This document shows, piece by piece, positions 35,919 through 45,844 of a stretch of DNA of 64,000 nt (its first letter is position 1; each line of letters opens with the position of its first letter). This stretch comes from Micavibrio aeruginosavorus EPB (GTDB lineage Bacteria; Pseudomonadota; Alphaproteobacteria; Micavibrionales; Micavibrionaceae). The stretch covers positions 1,373,444-1,437,443 of the forward strand of contig NC_020812.1 in assembly GCF_000348745.1 (NCBI RefSeq), in the 5' to 3' direction. Both the position numbers and the translations under genes were made by a program. Under the pieces are notes generated by a model that worked only from the letters and a program-made list of their open reading frames with translations, was not told the origin of the DNA and did no database searches.

Positions 35919-37145
35919 TTAATCCAGCCCGTACGCCGTATGCAGGGCGCGGATGGCCAATTCGGTGTAATCTTCGGAAATCAGAACGCTGATTTTGATC
36001 TCCGACGTGGAAATGGCCTGAATATTGATGCCCTTCTCCGCCAGCGCCGCGAACATGGTCTGGGCCACGCCAGCGTGGCTTTTCATACCGATGCCGACAA
36101 CCGATACTTTTGCCACGCGGGCGTCGGTGTGGATTTTCAGATCTTTCAACGACGCCACGTTTTTCAACGTTTCCAGCGCACGATCCAGATCGGCGCGCGT
36201 CACGGTAAACGTCATGTCGGTCAGCTTGCCATCATGCGACACGTTCTGCACGATCATGTCGACATTGATGTTGGCGTTGCTCAACGGACCGAAGACCGAG
36301 GCCGCAATGCCCGGAATATCCGGCACGTTGATGAGGGTGATTTTCGCTTCATCGCGGCTGTAGGTAATGCCGTTGACGATATGCTGTTCCACGATGTCTT
36401 CCTCTCTGGTGACAAGGGTTCCGGGCAGATCACTGCCGATCGACGGTTCAAAGGTGGACAACACCTGAACCGGAACATTCTGTTTCATCGCCATTTCGAC
36501 GGAGCGTGTTTGCAACACCTTCGCCCCCAATGACGCCATTTCAACCATTTCTTCGTATGACACGCGCGCCAGTTTGCGGGCGTTGGGCACGATGCGCGGA
36601 TCGGTCGTGTACACGCCGTTCACATCGGTATAGATATCGCACCGATCCGCCTTCAACGCGGCGGCCAGCGCCACGGCGGTCGTATCGGACCCGCCACGGC
36701 CCAACGTGGAAATGCGGTTCATGGGCGTTACGCCCTGAAACCCGGCCAGTACGGCAACTTCGCCCGCGCTCAGGCGTTTATCAAATTCAGCGGTGCGGAT
36801 TTCTTCGATCCGGGCCTTGCCATGCATGTCGTTGGTGACCAGCGGCACCTGCCACCCTTGCCACGACCGCGCCATGACCCCGCGTTTTTGCAAAGCCAGC
36901 GCCATCAGCCCTGCGGTAATGTTTTCACCGCTGGACACGACCGCATCATATTCCCGCGCATCGTGCAGCGGGCTGATACCCCGACAATAATCAACCAGTT
37001 GATTTGTAACCCCGGCCATGGCGGACACAACCACCGCCACCTGATGCCCGCGCGCGACCTCGGCCACCACTTTTTCGGCGGCGTTTTCAATCTGGGGGAT
37101 ACCGGCAACGGACGTACCCCCGAATTTCAGGACAAGGCGGGCCAT
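35919..37145 (-). CDS. lysC: Aspartate kinase
   Basis: Phosphorylates aspartate, the first step to DAP, lysine, threonine and methionine. It has 408 residues: the N-terminal kinase signature KFGGTSVAG, the catalytic region LGRGGSDTTAVALAAAL, and two C-terminal ACT domains (from about residue 265) typical of feedback-regulated isoforms (VPDIPGIAASVFGPLSNANI; VGIGMKSHAGVAQTMFAAL). A promoter overlapping that of ubiG lies just upstream. It supplies the DAP branch, completed here by lysA. Confidence 0.96.
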   Translation of the reverse strand: MARLVLKFGGTSVAGIPQIENAAEKVVAEVARGHQVAVVVSAMAGVTNQLVDYCRGISPLHDAREYDAVVSSGENITAGLMALALQKRGVMARSWQGWQVPLVTNDMHGKARIEEIRTAEFDKRLSAGEVAVLAGFQGVTPMNRISTLGRGGSDTTAVALAAALKADRCDIYTDVNGVYTTDPRIVPNARKLARVSYEEMVEMASLGAKVLQTRSVEMAMKQNVPVQVLSTFEPSIGSDLPGTLVTREEDIVEQHIVNGITYSRDEAKITLINVPDIPGIAASVFGPLSNANINVDMIVQNVSHDGKLTDMTFTVTRADLDRALETLKNVASLKDLKIHTDARVAKVSVVGIGMKSHAGVAQTMFAALAEKGINIQAISTSEIKISVLISEDYTELAIRALHTAYGLD

Positions 37146-37169
37146 AAAGACACCAAAACCGGGTAAGAA

Positions 37170-37198
37170 TTGACTTTAACCGCTTTTACCCATACTTA
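37170..37198 (+). promoter_or_regulatory. Promoter of ubiG
   Basis: TTGACT-N17-TACTTA. Transcription would start near 37205, about 35 bases before the GTG at 37240. Confidence 0.45.
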
Positions 37199-37217
37199 GA
37201 AAACAGTCAGAAATCAA
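37189..37217 (-). promoter_or_regulatory. Promoter of lysC
   Basis: On the minus strand TTGATT (37217-37212), 17-base spacer, TATGGG (37194-37189). It overlaps the ubiG promoter face to face, so the two polymerases would compete. Confidence 0.35.
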
Positions 37218-37239
37218 AGGGAAAACAGGTTTTTCACCC

Positions 37240-37995
37240 GTGGCCGCACACAAATCCAGAACAACCGATCCGGACGAAATCCGCCATTTTGCCAAGGACT
37301 CCGCCCATTGGTGGGACGAAACCGGGCCGTTTGCGCCGCTGCACCGCCTCAACCCGGTGCGGATGGGCTTTATCCGCGATGTTCTGGCCCCGGATGCGGG
37401 CGGATCACTGCGCCCCCTCGCCGGCCTGAAAATTCTGGATATTGGCTGTGGCGGCGGGCTGGTGTCCGAACCGCTGGCCCGGATGGGCGCGGATGTTACG
37501 GGGCTGGATGCCGATGACGTCGCCATTGGCGTGGCCCGTGACCATGCGGACGCCAACGGGCTGGATATCCGCTACCTGAACGACAATGCCGAAGATCTGG
37601 CTGGACGCGAACCGGGCGCGTTTGATTGTGTCGTGGCCCTCGAAATCGTCGAGCATGTTGCCGACATTGATTTATTTATCGCCGCCATCGGCCGCCTGTG
37701 CCGCCCCGGTGGCAAGGTCATCATGTCCACGCTGAACCGCACGCCGAAATCCTTCGCCCTTGGGATTGTCGCGGCGGAATATATTCTGCGGTGGGTTCCA
37801 ACCGGAACGCATGATTGGAAAAAATTTGTGAAACCCGCCGAACTGGCCGCCGCCATGCGCCGCCATGGCCTGAGCCCAGAGCGCAGCAGCGGTTTGATTT
37901 TTAACCCGCTGACCAATTCATTCAGCCTGTCCAAGCGCGATCTGGACGTGAACTACCTGATGGTCGCCCACAAACCGGAGACGAAAAAGAAATGA
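37240..37995 (+). CDS. ubiG: Ubiquinone biosynthesis O-methyltransferase
   Basis: SAM-dependent O-methyltransferase of ubiquinone synthesis (both O-methylation steps). It has 251 residues, with HFAKDSAHWWDETGPFAPLH at the N-terminus, SAM motif I LDIGCGGGLVSEPLARMGA, and the UbiG signatures LEIVEHV and STLNRTPKSF. The start is GTG 37240, since homologues begin close to the FAKDSAHWWD region. It lies divergent from lysC with a short shared promoter region and overlaps the next gene by four bases. Confidence 0.94.
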   Translation: MAAHKSRTTDPDEIRHFAKDSAHWWDETGPFAPLHRLNPVRMGFIRDVLAPDAGGSLRPLAGLKILDIGCGGGLVSEPLARMGADVTGLDADDVAIGVARDHADANGLDIRYLNDNAEDLAGREPGAFDCVVALEIVEHVADIDLFIAAIGRLCRPGGKVIMSTLNRTPKSFALGIVAAEYILRWVPTGTHDWKKFVKPAELAAAMRRHGLSPERSSGLIFNPLTNSFSLSKRDLDVNYLMVAHKPETKKK

Positions 37996-38192
37996 ACGCG
38001 ATTGCCGTTGCCCTGATGTTGATTGCCATGGTTGCCGTTGCGGCATCATTGTTTATCGGCGTGTTCTACATGACCCGCGGCCGCGAAGCCGACCATGCCA
38101 AAAGCAACAAGATGATGCAGGTTCGCGTTTATTTGCAGGGCTTTGCGATTGCAATGTTCGCGCTGGCCATGTTGACCGGGATGAAGCATTAA
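37992..38192 (+). CDS. HIG1-like twin-transmembrane small protein
   Basis: A 66-residue inner-membrane protein with two helices joined by a basic loop (YMTRGREADHAKSNKMMQVR), a pattern matching the HIG1 (hypoxia-induced gene 1) family found in Alphaproteobacteria and mitochondria, where it associates with respiratory complexes. Its ATG overlaps the ubiG stop (ATGA), so it is co-translated with a ubiquinone gene, in keeping with a respiratory role. Confidence 0.8.
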   Translation: MNAIAVALMLIAMVAVAASLFIGVFYMTRGREADHAKSNKMMQVRVYLQGFAIAMFALAMLTGMKH

Positions 38193-38211
38193 GCCTTTTT
38201 CCCTTGGCCCG

Positions 38212-38745
38212 TCACGCCCCTGCCTCAGAATTTTTAAGGCAATATTTTTTCTTGACGCTCGAGCTATTTATAACCCCCGCGCCGCTAACCCTATCGACAT
38301 ACAAGTGAATTTTATCACCCACCCTATAAAGCGCCTTCGAGTATGCACGGCTATGATGTACGGCAATGGTATCATCAACACCATCCACAGCGCAGATGTA
38401 TCCAACACTGGATGGCCAATATATTGATCGTTCCAAAATTGTTCCGGAGAGTTTCTCTCCATACAAATAAATTGCAAATCTGGAACCAAACCCAGACAAA
38501 AAATCCCGCCTTACAACAAACAGGGACAGTCCCAAAGACAGAGGAAAGCCAATAACAAAGCCCAAAAATTCAGAGGAAATAAACATTGCAACAAAAAAAA
38601 TCAAAACTACCGCCAACAAATTTTGCACCCCCATATGCAAAAAGGCGCCTTCATTTAAGTCGCCGCTCGCTAGCAATAGGCGAATATTTTTTTGCACGGC
38701 ATTCGGAAAAACCTGTAATAAAACCCTTCTAATTAACGGCTTCAA
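38212..38745 (-). CDS. AT-rich membrane protein of unknown function
   Basis: A 177-residue protein with two membrane helices near residues 42-85 (VQNLLAVVLIFFVAMFISSE; FVIGFPLSLGLSLFVV) followed by about 90 cytosolic or periplasmic residues (YICAVDGVDDTIAVHHSRAY). No family recognised. Start codon is proposed as TTG 38745 because AAGGA lies eight bases upstream; TTG 38772 is possible. No ATG start keeps the helices. The gene is AT-rich relative to neighbours and stands alone, convergent with the HIG1-like gene, suggesting recent acquisition. Confidence 0.6.
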   Translation of the reverse strand: MKPLIRRVLLQVFPNAVQKNIRLLLASGDLNEGAFLHMGVQNLLAVVLIFFVAMFISSEFLGFVIGFPLSLGLSLFVVRRDFLSGFGSRFAIYLYGEKLSGTILERSIYWPSSVGYICAVDGVDDTIAVHHSRAYSKALYRVGDKIHLYVDRVSGAGVINSSSVKKKYCLKNSEAGA

Positions 38746-38856
38746 AAATCGAATCCTTTTTAAAAACTTCAATCAAAAGGGGCCGTTTTAATTTGGTTTT
38801 TCATTCGCAACTCCGGCACAGATCCGAGTCTTCGTCCGGCCTACAGGGCTTTAAAA

Positions 38857-40149
38857 CTACCCCATCAGCTTCTTCAGCGCATCCGGCAGATTGCCGTCAA
38901 AAATTGCGCCTTCGATCCGCACGCCTTCGACGATGGCATTGTCCAGCTTCGCGCCCGTAAAATCGGCACCGGCCAGATCACAGCCCGTCAAATCGGCATA
39001 GGACAAATCGGTGCCCTGGAACGACGATCCGGCGAAACGCGCGCCCGCGCAATTGGCGTAACGCATGTTGGCCCCATCCAGAATGCACGGGCTGGATTTT
39101 TTCGAGCCGTCCGGGTTGTCAAACACCAGCGCCCGGAAGTCGGAATTGCGCAGATCGGCATGGCCCAGTTTCACGTTTCGCAGGGACGACCCACGGAAGT
39201 CGCCGCCGCGCAGGAAACAACTGCGGAAATCGCAATCATCCAGCATAGCGCTTTGCAATTGAATATCGGTCAAATCCATACCGCAGAAGCGGGCCTTAAT
39301 CGCCTTCACCGCCGTCAGACGCTCACCCGCCAGCGAGAGCAGGATGCGCAAATCATAACCGGACAGGTCCAGCTGCCGCCCCTGACGCCCAACGGTGGCA
39401 ACCCAGTTGCGGTGTTCCTTGATCAGCTTGGCCAGCGGTTCATCCAGTGCGGAAATGGGTTTGCCCACGTTCTCATCCGTCACCGCGCCGGTTAAATCGG
39501 CACCGCTGTTGGAAATTTCCTTGATCTCCACCCCGGTCAGGATGGTGGATTTCAGGTTCGCGCCCATCAATTGCGCGCCTTTAATTTCGGCTTCGGTCAG
39601 GTCTGCGCCTTCGAACCGCGCACCACGCAGATCGGCGCCAGTCAAATCAACCTTGGCCATGATCGCGTCAGAGAAATCAGCATTCGACGCCAGCGTGCCG
39701 GAGAGTTTCGCCCCCGCAAGGTTAGCACCACGGAAGTTCACGTTCTGCCCCTGCCCGAAACTGCCGTCCACCGACATGCCACCCGCGCGCAGGTCGGCGT
39801 TATCGAGGTTGGCGCCCGCAAGGTTCGCGCTTTCAATCCGCGCGCCCCGCAAATCCGCGCGCACGAACGTTGTCTTGTTCAAATTCGCATTGGTCAGGTC
39901 ACAGGCATACAACGATGCTTCACGGAAATTCGCACCAGCCAGATCCATGCCGGTCATGATGCTGCCGCTGAAATCCGCCTGACGCAGGTCACGCTCGCGT
40001 AAGGACAGGCCGGACAAATCCATCCGCTTTAACACCGCACGCCGCCCGCCCAGCCGCCCGGCCATAAAACGGCCATGCAACTCAACCGCTTCATCCAGTT
40101 GGGTCTGAGTCATCTTTTGGAAGGCTGAGGCTGCGGTATCTGCTGTCAT
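38857..40149 (-). CDS. Pentapeptide-repeat protein with two repeat blocks
   Basis: A 430-residue protein made of A(D/N)LXX pentapeptide repeats, which fold into a right-handed quadrilateral beta-helix. Block one runs from about residue 55 to 220 (DLAGANFREASLYACDLTNA and onward), a helical linker of about 60 residues follows (DEPLAKLIKEHRNWVATVGR), and block two from about 275 to 425. There is no signal peptide, so it is probably cytoplasmic. Pentapeptide proteins include DNA-gyrase mimics and scaffolds; nothing here fixes the role. ATG 40149 is preferred over TTG 40152. Confidence 0.85.
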   Translation of the reverse strand: MTADTAASAFQKMTQTQLDEAVELHGRFMAGRLGGRRAVLKRMDLSGLSLRERDLRQADFSGSIMTGMDLAGANFREASLYACDLTNANLNKTTFVRADLRGARIESANLAGANLDNADLRAGGMSVDGSFGQGQNVNFRGANLAGAKLSGTLASNADFSDAIMAKVDLTGADLRGARFEGADLTEAEIKGAQLMGANLKSTILTGVEIKEISNSGADLTGAVTDENVGKPISALDEPLAKLIKEHRNWVATVGRQGRQLDLSGYDLRILLSLAGERLTAVKAIKARFCGMDLTDIQLQSAMLDDCDFRSCFLRGGDFRGSSLRNVKLGHADLRNSDFRALVFDNPDGSKKSSPCILDGANMRYANCAGARFAGSSFQGTDLSYADLTGCDLAGADFTGAKLDNAIVEGVRIEGAIFDGNLPDALKKLMG

Positions 40150-40341
40150 CAAAGAACGCTTGGTTAAATACGGTGGTGTGAATCGGGTCGTGGCCGGGAA
40201 TCCCCGTCTATCTTGTATAGATCATATTCCTTTATTTTTCATTGCCGATCAGCCTTTTGCACAAGGTTTTTATTTGCCAGAACAAGGACTTCACCTTTTC
40301 CCCGGCCAAAACCCTTAATTTCTTGCTCTTGCATTTTTATT

Positions 40342-41165
40342 ATGTTAAATAATCCCATGCTAAAAAACATGCTTACACAATCATTCAACCGGGCTAGTCG
40401 AGAAAGCGGAAAAGACTGCTTGATCAACTATATCTGGATCAATAAATCCCCTGACAGCCAGTTTCGCCATGTTGAATGCACGGTCTCATTCAAACACATT
40501 GATTGCGCCCACGACGTCGCGCGCGACTACCCCGACGCCCGGATCAAAATCTGGCTGGACTACAAATTTTTGGATAAACGCTCGGTCAATTGCCTGAATG
40601 AACACCACAAACGCTTCGCCCCGCCGAATGTTGAATTGTGTGACCTCAACACCATCCCCCAATATGGCCGCGACCCTGATTTATTTGGTCCGAATGCAAA
40701 CAAGAACATTTGGGCCCGCGTTGATGTGGCACGCCTGATCGTGTTGAAACACGTGTTAAAAAAGGAACCGGAGCCATACGCCATCTACGCCGACTTTGAT
40801 GTGCAGGACCCGAAACTTGCGAAAGCAAAAGCCTTGATGGACAAAAACGGTCTGGCCCTGGCCACAACCGGGGCGCATATCAATCTGGCCCATATGTTGG
40901 TGAATTTCCTGCCGGGAATTTTGGAGAATGGCTATTTTGCGTTCAAAAAAGATCCAAAGGGCCGCAAATTTTTGCACACACTGCTCAGCCGAACATTCAC
41001 GTGCGCCACACGGGATTCATCCGGCTATACCCCCTTTGTCACGTTGGCCAGCCAGTGGGCCGTAAAGCATGACACAACCCCGAAACAAATGGCCGTGAAA
41101 CGGGTTCTTTTTTCCATGGGGTATCACATTCCGCACCAGCAGAAATATTTCGACTGGAAATGGAA

Positions 41166-41169
<4 letters not shown>
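40342..41169 (+). CDS. Glycosyltransferase-like protein (GT-A, GT32/TcdB-like)
   Basis: A 275-residue protein with features of the DXD sugar-transferase fold of capsular/toxin type: INYIWINKSPDSQ near the N-terminus (compare YIWIG), RVDVARLIVLKHVL in the middle, and the metal-binding YADFDVQD (DXD). It lacks a signal peptide. Substrate unknown. The frame extends to 40213, but the first 43 residues look random; ATG 40342 is my choice, with no clear ribosome-binding site, and 40357 or 40369 remain possible. Its stop overlaps the convergent tlpA-like gene by four bases. Confidence 0.65.
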
Positions 41170-41798
<629 letters not shown>

Positions 41799-41829
41799 AA
41801 CCCTATTCAGCCTTGTGGGATGTTTGAAG

Positions 41830-42060
41830 ATGAACCGACTGTCTGCTTTTACCCTGTGTCTTCTGGCTCTGTCCATGCCCCTGGTGGCGTGCGGGGTGAA
41901 ACCCGGCCATGTGGACGCCCCCGCGACAGCGCAAAGCCCCGATACATTCCCGCAAACCTATCCGGCCCCGGCCACCGACCCGGAACCGACATACCGCAAA
42001 CGCGCCCCGGCCCCAAAACCGGCCAACGCGGATCAAGCCGGTAGCGGGTTGCAATTCTGA
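41830..42060 (+). CDS. lptM: LptM-like small lipoprotein
   Basis: A 76-residue lipoprotein: short signal MNRLSAFTLCLLALSMPLVAC with lipobox LVAC, then GVKPGH and a Pro-rich tail. LptM (formerly YifL) helps the LptD/E LPS translocon mature. The position directly before lysA, overlapping it by one base (TGATG), matches its usual neighbourhood. The ATG at 41830 is the one preceding the signal; longer frames lack support. Confidence 0.8.
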   Translation: MNRLSAFTLCLLALSMPLVACGVKPGHVDAPATAQSPDTFPQTYPAPATDPEPTYRKRAPAPKPANADQAGSGLQF

Positions 42061-43355
42061 TGTTCACCACCGGACCCGATGGCAGGTTGATGGCCGATCA
42101 TGTTGCCGTGACCGATTTGGTCCGGGATCATGGCACACCCCTTTATGTGTATAGCGCATCGCGCATGCGCGACAATGTAAACGCATTGAAAGATGCGTGC
42201 GCATCCGCCCTGCCCGCCGATCGTCAACCGTTGATCGCGTTCGCGACCAAGGCCAATTCCAATCTGGCCGTTCTCAACCTGTTTGCACAAATGGGATTGG
42301 GGGCCGATGTGGTCAGCGGTGGCGAATTGCACCGCGCCATTCGCGCCGGGATTGACCCAGCCAAGATTGTATTTTCCGGCGTGGGCAAAAACGACGATGA
42401 AATTGCCGCCGCATTAGACCACGGCATTTTTCAAATCAATGTGGAGTCCGAACCGGAACTCAACCGCATTGCGGACATCGCCCGCCACAAAAACAAACGT
42501 GCACGCGTGGCCTTCCGCCTGAACCCCGATGTGGATGCGGGCACACATGAAAAAATCACCACGGGACGCGACGATAATAAATTCGGACTGCCCGCCGCGC
42601 GTGTGGCCGCGTTGTACCAGCAGGCACAATCCGACATGTTCCTGGACCCCGTGGGGATCAGCCTGCATATCGGATCACAATTGACCTCGCTGGAACCCTA
42701 TGCCGAAGCGTTCCAGAAATTGTCCGACTTCGTTTACGACTTGCGCAACAATGGCATGGATGTCCGCCGCACCGATCTGGGTGGTGGATTGGGCATTGTG
42801 TATGAAGACGAGGATGCGCCCTGCCTGGATTCCTATGCCGCGCTGATCCGCGATATGATCCTGCCTCTGGGCACTGAGATTATTCTGGAACCGGGGCGCT
42901 TGCTGGTCGGCAAGGCGGGCCTTCTGGCCAGCCGTGTTTTGTATGTGAAGGAAACCGAAACACGCCGTTATCTGGTTTTGGACGCGGGGATGAATGATTT
43001 GATGCGCCCGGCCTTGTATGATGCATTCCACGCCATTCGCCCGGCTGGCAAGCACCGCGAAGGGGCCTATATGACTTACGACGTGGTTGGCCCCGTTTGT
43101 GAAACCAGCGACACGTTCGCCCGCGCCCGATCCCTGCCCCCGTTACAGCATGATGACGTGGTGGCCATCATGGATACAGGCGCGTATGGGGCATCAATGG
43201 GGTCCACTTATAATACGCGCCCACGCGCGGCGGAAATTCTGGTCGATGGGTCGAATGTCGCCGTTATCCGCACGCGTGAAACGCTGGAATCCATGTTGGA
43301 TGCCGAACAGATTCCGGCATGGACGGCGCATAAACCGGATAAAACAGGGACATGA
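42060..43355 (+). CDS. lysA: Diaminopimelate decarboxylase
   Basis: PLP enzyme that decarboxylates meso-DAP to L-lysine. It has 431 residues of the fold-III decarboxylase family. The PLP lysine lies in AFATKANSN, then GADVVSGGELHRA, HIGSQLTSLEPY, and GGGLGIVYED (phosphate loop), with the C-terminal PVCETSD and GAYGASMGSTYN segments. It starts one base inside the lptM stop and overlaps the DUF4175 gene by four bases, forming an operon. Confidence 0.96.
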   Translation: MFTTGPDGRLMADHVAVTDLVRDHGTPLYVYSASRMRDNVNALKDACASALPADRQPLIAFATKANSNLAVLNLFAQMGLGADVVSGGELHRAIRAGIDPAKIVFSGVGKNDDEIAAALDHGIFQINVESEPELNRIADIARHKNKRARVAFRLNPDVDAGTHEKITTGRDDNKFGLPAARVAALYQQAQSDMFLDPVGISLHIGSQLTSLEPYAEAFQKLSDFVYDLRNNGMDVRRTDLGGGLGIVYEDEDAPCLDSYAALIRDMILPLGTEIILEPGRLLVGKAGLLASRVLYVKETETRRYLVLDAGMNDLMRPALYDAFHAIRPAGKHREGAYMTYDVVGPVCETSDTFARARSLPPLQHDDVVAIMDTGAYGASMGSTYNTRPRAAEILVDGSNVAVIRTRETLESMLDAEQIPAWTAHKPDKTGT

Positions 43356-45838
43356 CCCACACGCCGCGCCATGACGAGCAACAGGACCCATCCCGCCGCC
43401 CGATGACATTATCGGCACGGCTGGGTTTTCTGCGCGCTCTGTCGGCGTGGATCATTACGGCGGAACGCGGCACGGCATCGATCTGGCGCATTATTGTCTG
43501 GATCATGGCCTTTGCCGGATTGTGGATGTTACAAATCCCGCAAATATTCGGCATGGCGGGATCGGTCATTGCGCTGATCATTTTCGTGGTCGGATTGATT
43601 TATATTCCGTGGCGCTACAGCCCCCGCTTCCAAATGCCACGCGCCAGTGACATTGACCGCCGACTGGAAATTGACAGCGACCTGTCCCATCGCCCGTTGA
43701 GCCAATCCCATGACCGTCTGGCCAACCCACAGAAGGATGATACGCGCCGCCTGTGGGATGTTGCACGCGGCCAACAGCAAAAATTATTGGCGCGCCTGCG
43801 TGTTCCCCGTCCACGCCCGGTTCTGGCCCCGGCGGACCCGATGGCGTTGCGTATTTTGGTCGCATTGGTTGTGATTTGCGGGCTGGCCATTGCCGGGCCA
43901 TCATGGCATGCGCGCGTGCATGACGGGCTGGTGCCATTTTCATGGCCAAAGGCCGTAGCGAAGGCAGACACCATCACCGTATGGATCACACCCCCGGCCT
44001 ATACCGGTGTGCCAGAAATGGTGTTCAGCGAAAAAACAAAATTCGATCCCGCAAAACCGATTGCCGTGCCGATGGGCAGTGACATCAAGGTCCGCGTCCG
44101 CAGCAACTGGCATAATCTGGGTGGTGATATTGCCGCCCCGGTTCTGGCCGCCGATGGGCAAAGCTTCGCCATGGATAATCTGGGCGATGGAAATTACGGG
44201 CTGGTCCGTCCATTCCCACAGGCCAATCATTTCCGCATCCGCCAATTGGTCTTCAACCGTATGGAATGGATGGCAACAATCATCCCGGATACGCCGCCAA
44301 CAATTACAATTGCCGGTGAATCGGATATTGGGCCGCATGCCGATGTCAAAATTCCCGTCAAACTGCACGATGATTATGGCGTTGAAACGCTGGATATGAC
44401 GGTCACGTTAGCCGCCGATGCGGAATCCGTACCACTGGGTGCCGACTACACGGCAACGCAAACCATCATGTCGCCCCCGGGTCAGGATTATGAAACGGCG
44501 CCATCTTTTGATCTGGCATGGCACCCATGGGCGGGATTGCCGGTGCAGATCACCATGACCGCCACCGACCATCGCGGCCAGACAGCCAGCCTGAGCGAAC
44601 CCGTCACCATCACATTGCCGGAACGCACATTCCGTCACCCGTTGGCGCGGCAATTGGTGACGATGCGCAAACGCCTGATCCGCACGCCGGATGAAGCGGC
44701 ATCGAACGTCGCCTATGACCTTGAAACCATCGTCATGTCACCATCCACATACCAAGGCGATCCGGTTATTTTTCTGGCGCTGCGCTCCGCCGCCGTGCGG
44801 TTGCTGACCTATCCGGGGAACCGGGATGAAATGGCCGCCGTCGTGGCCTTGCTGTGGGATGTAGCCCTGCGTGTTGAAGATGGCAACATGACCATGGCCT
44901 ACCGCGGCTTGAAAGATGCGCAACAGGCCCTGCAAAACGCCCTGCGCGACCCCACCACAACGCCGGAACAATTGGCCCAGCTTGTCGAAGAACTGCGCCA
45001 GGCGATGGCGGAATACATGCAGGAAATGGTCAGGGAGATGCAAAAGAATATGGACCAAAGCGGCGCGGAACAATTGATGACCGCCGAAGCATTGGAACAG
45101 GCCATGAATACCATGGATCTGTCCGCCTATATCGACCAAATGATGGCCCGTGCCATGTCCGGTGATCGGAACGCGGCCCAGCAAATGTTGAATGATTTGC
45201 AAAAAATGATGGAATCCATGGATCCGTCCGCCGACATGCAATTGCCGGAGGATGTGAAGAAGATGATGGAATCCCTGGGCGGATTGCAGGACATTATTGA
45301 ACAACAGGAAAAATTATTGGCCGCAACAAAAGAAGCCAAAACAGACGAAGCGGAAACCGCCGCTGAAAAAAGCACACAGGATTCTATTCGCAATGACATG
45401 GGCGAATTGATGATAAAAATGGACGAAGCGTTGGGCCAAATCCCCGAAAAGATCGGTGAAGCCGAACAATTCATGCGCAAATCCGCCGACGAATTGGCCA
45501 CCAATAACCCTGGCGGGTCCATCCCGCATCAGGAAGATGCGCTGGACCGGCTGCGGAACCAGCAAAAGCAAATGTCGGAAAAACTGCAGCAACGCTTGCA
45601 ACAAATGACCATGTTGTCCTTTGGCGGTGGCGGTATGCGCACCGACCCGCTGGGCCGCCCGATCGAAGATGGAGACGGCGGACAAAACCCGTGGAGCAAA
45701 TCAAAGGTCGAAGTGCCGGATGAGGCCGAACGCCGCCGCATCTATGACATCATGCAGGAACTGCGCAAAAAATCCGGCGAGCTGACGCGGCCGGATTATG
45801 AGCTGGATTATTTCCATCGCCTGATGCGGCAGTTTTAG
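43352..45838 (+). CDS. DUF4175/TIGR02302 family membrane protein
   Basis: An 828-residue protein with three membrane segments (about residues 45-90 and 170-185), a large extracytoplasmic beta-rich region (VWITPPAYTGVPEMVFSEKT; PPTITIAGESDIGPHADVK) and a long Met/Gln/Glu-rich helical C-terminus (MQEMVREMQKNMDQSGAEQL). The layout is that of TIGR02302/DUF4175, found almost only in Alphaproteobacteria and usually downstream of lysA. Function unknown. It overlaps lysA (ATGA). Confidence 0.88.
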   Translation: MTHTPRHDEQQDPSRRPMTLSARLGFLRALSAWIITAERGTASIWRIIVWIMAFAGLWMLQIPQIFGMAGSVIALIIFVVGLIYIPWRYSPRFQMPRASDIDRRLEIDSDLSHRPLSQSHDRLANPQKDDTRRLWDVARGQQQKLLARLRVPRPRPVLAPADPMALRILVALVVICGLAIAGPSWHARVHDGLVPFSWPKAVAKADTITVWITPPAYTGVPEMVFSEKTKFDPAKPIAVPMGSDIKVRVRSNWHNLGGDIAAPVLAADGQSFAMDNLGDGNYGLVRPFPQANHFRIRQLVFNRMEWMATIIPDTPPTITIAGESDIGPHADVKIPVKLHDDYGVETLDMTVTLAADAESVPLGADYTATQTIMSPPGQDYETAPSFDLAWHPWAGLPVQITMTATDHRGQTASLSEPVTITLPERTFRHPLARQLVTMRKRLIRTPDEAASNVAYDLETIVMSPSTYQGDPVIFLALRSAAVRLLTYPGNRDEMAAVVALLWDVALRVEDGNMTMAYRGLKDAQQALQNALRDPTTTPEQLAQLVEELRQAMAEYMQEMVREMQKNMDQSGAEQLMTAEALEQAMNTMDLSAYIDQMMARAMSGDRNAAQQMLNDLQKMMESMDPSADMQLPEDVKKMMESLGGLQDIIEQQEKLLAATKEAKTDEAETAAEKSTQDSIRNDMGELMIKMDEALGQIPEKIGEAEQFMRKSADELATNNPGGSIPHQEDALDRLRNQQKQMSEKLQQRLQQMTMLSFGGGGMRTDPLGRPIEDGDGGQNPWSKSKVEVPDEAERRRIYDIMQELRKKSGELTRPDYELDYFHRLMRQF

Positions 45839-45844
45839 AGACGT

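Noticed and set aside
38857-40149. Two separate pentapeptide genes
   Set aside because: The frame is continuous with a helical linker between the two blocks; no stop or new ribosome-binding site separates them.
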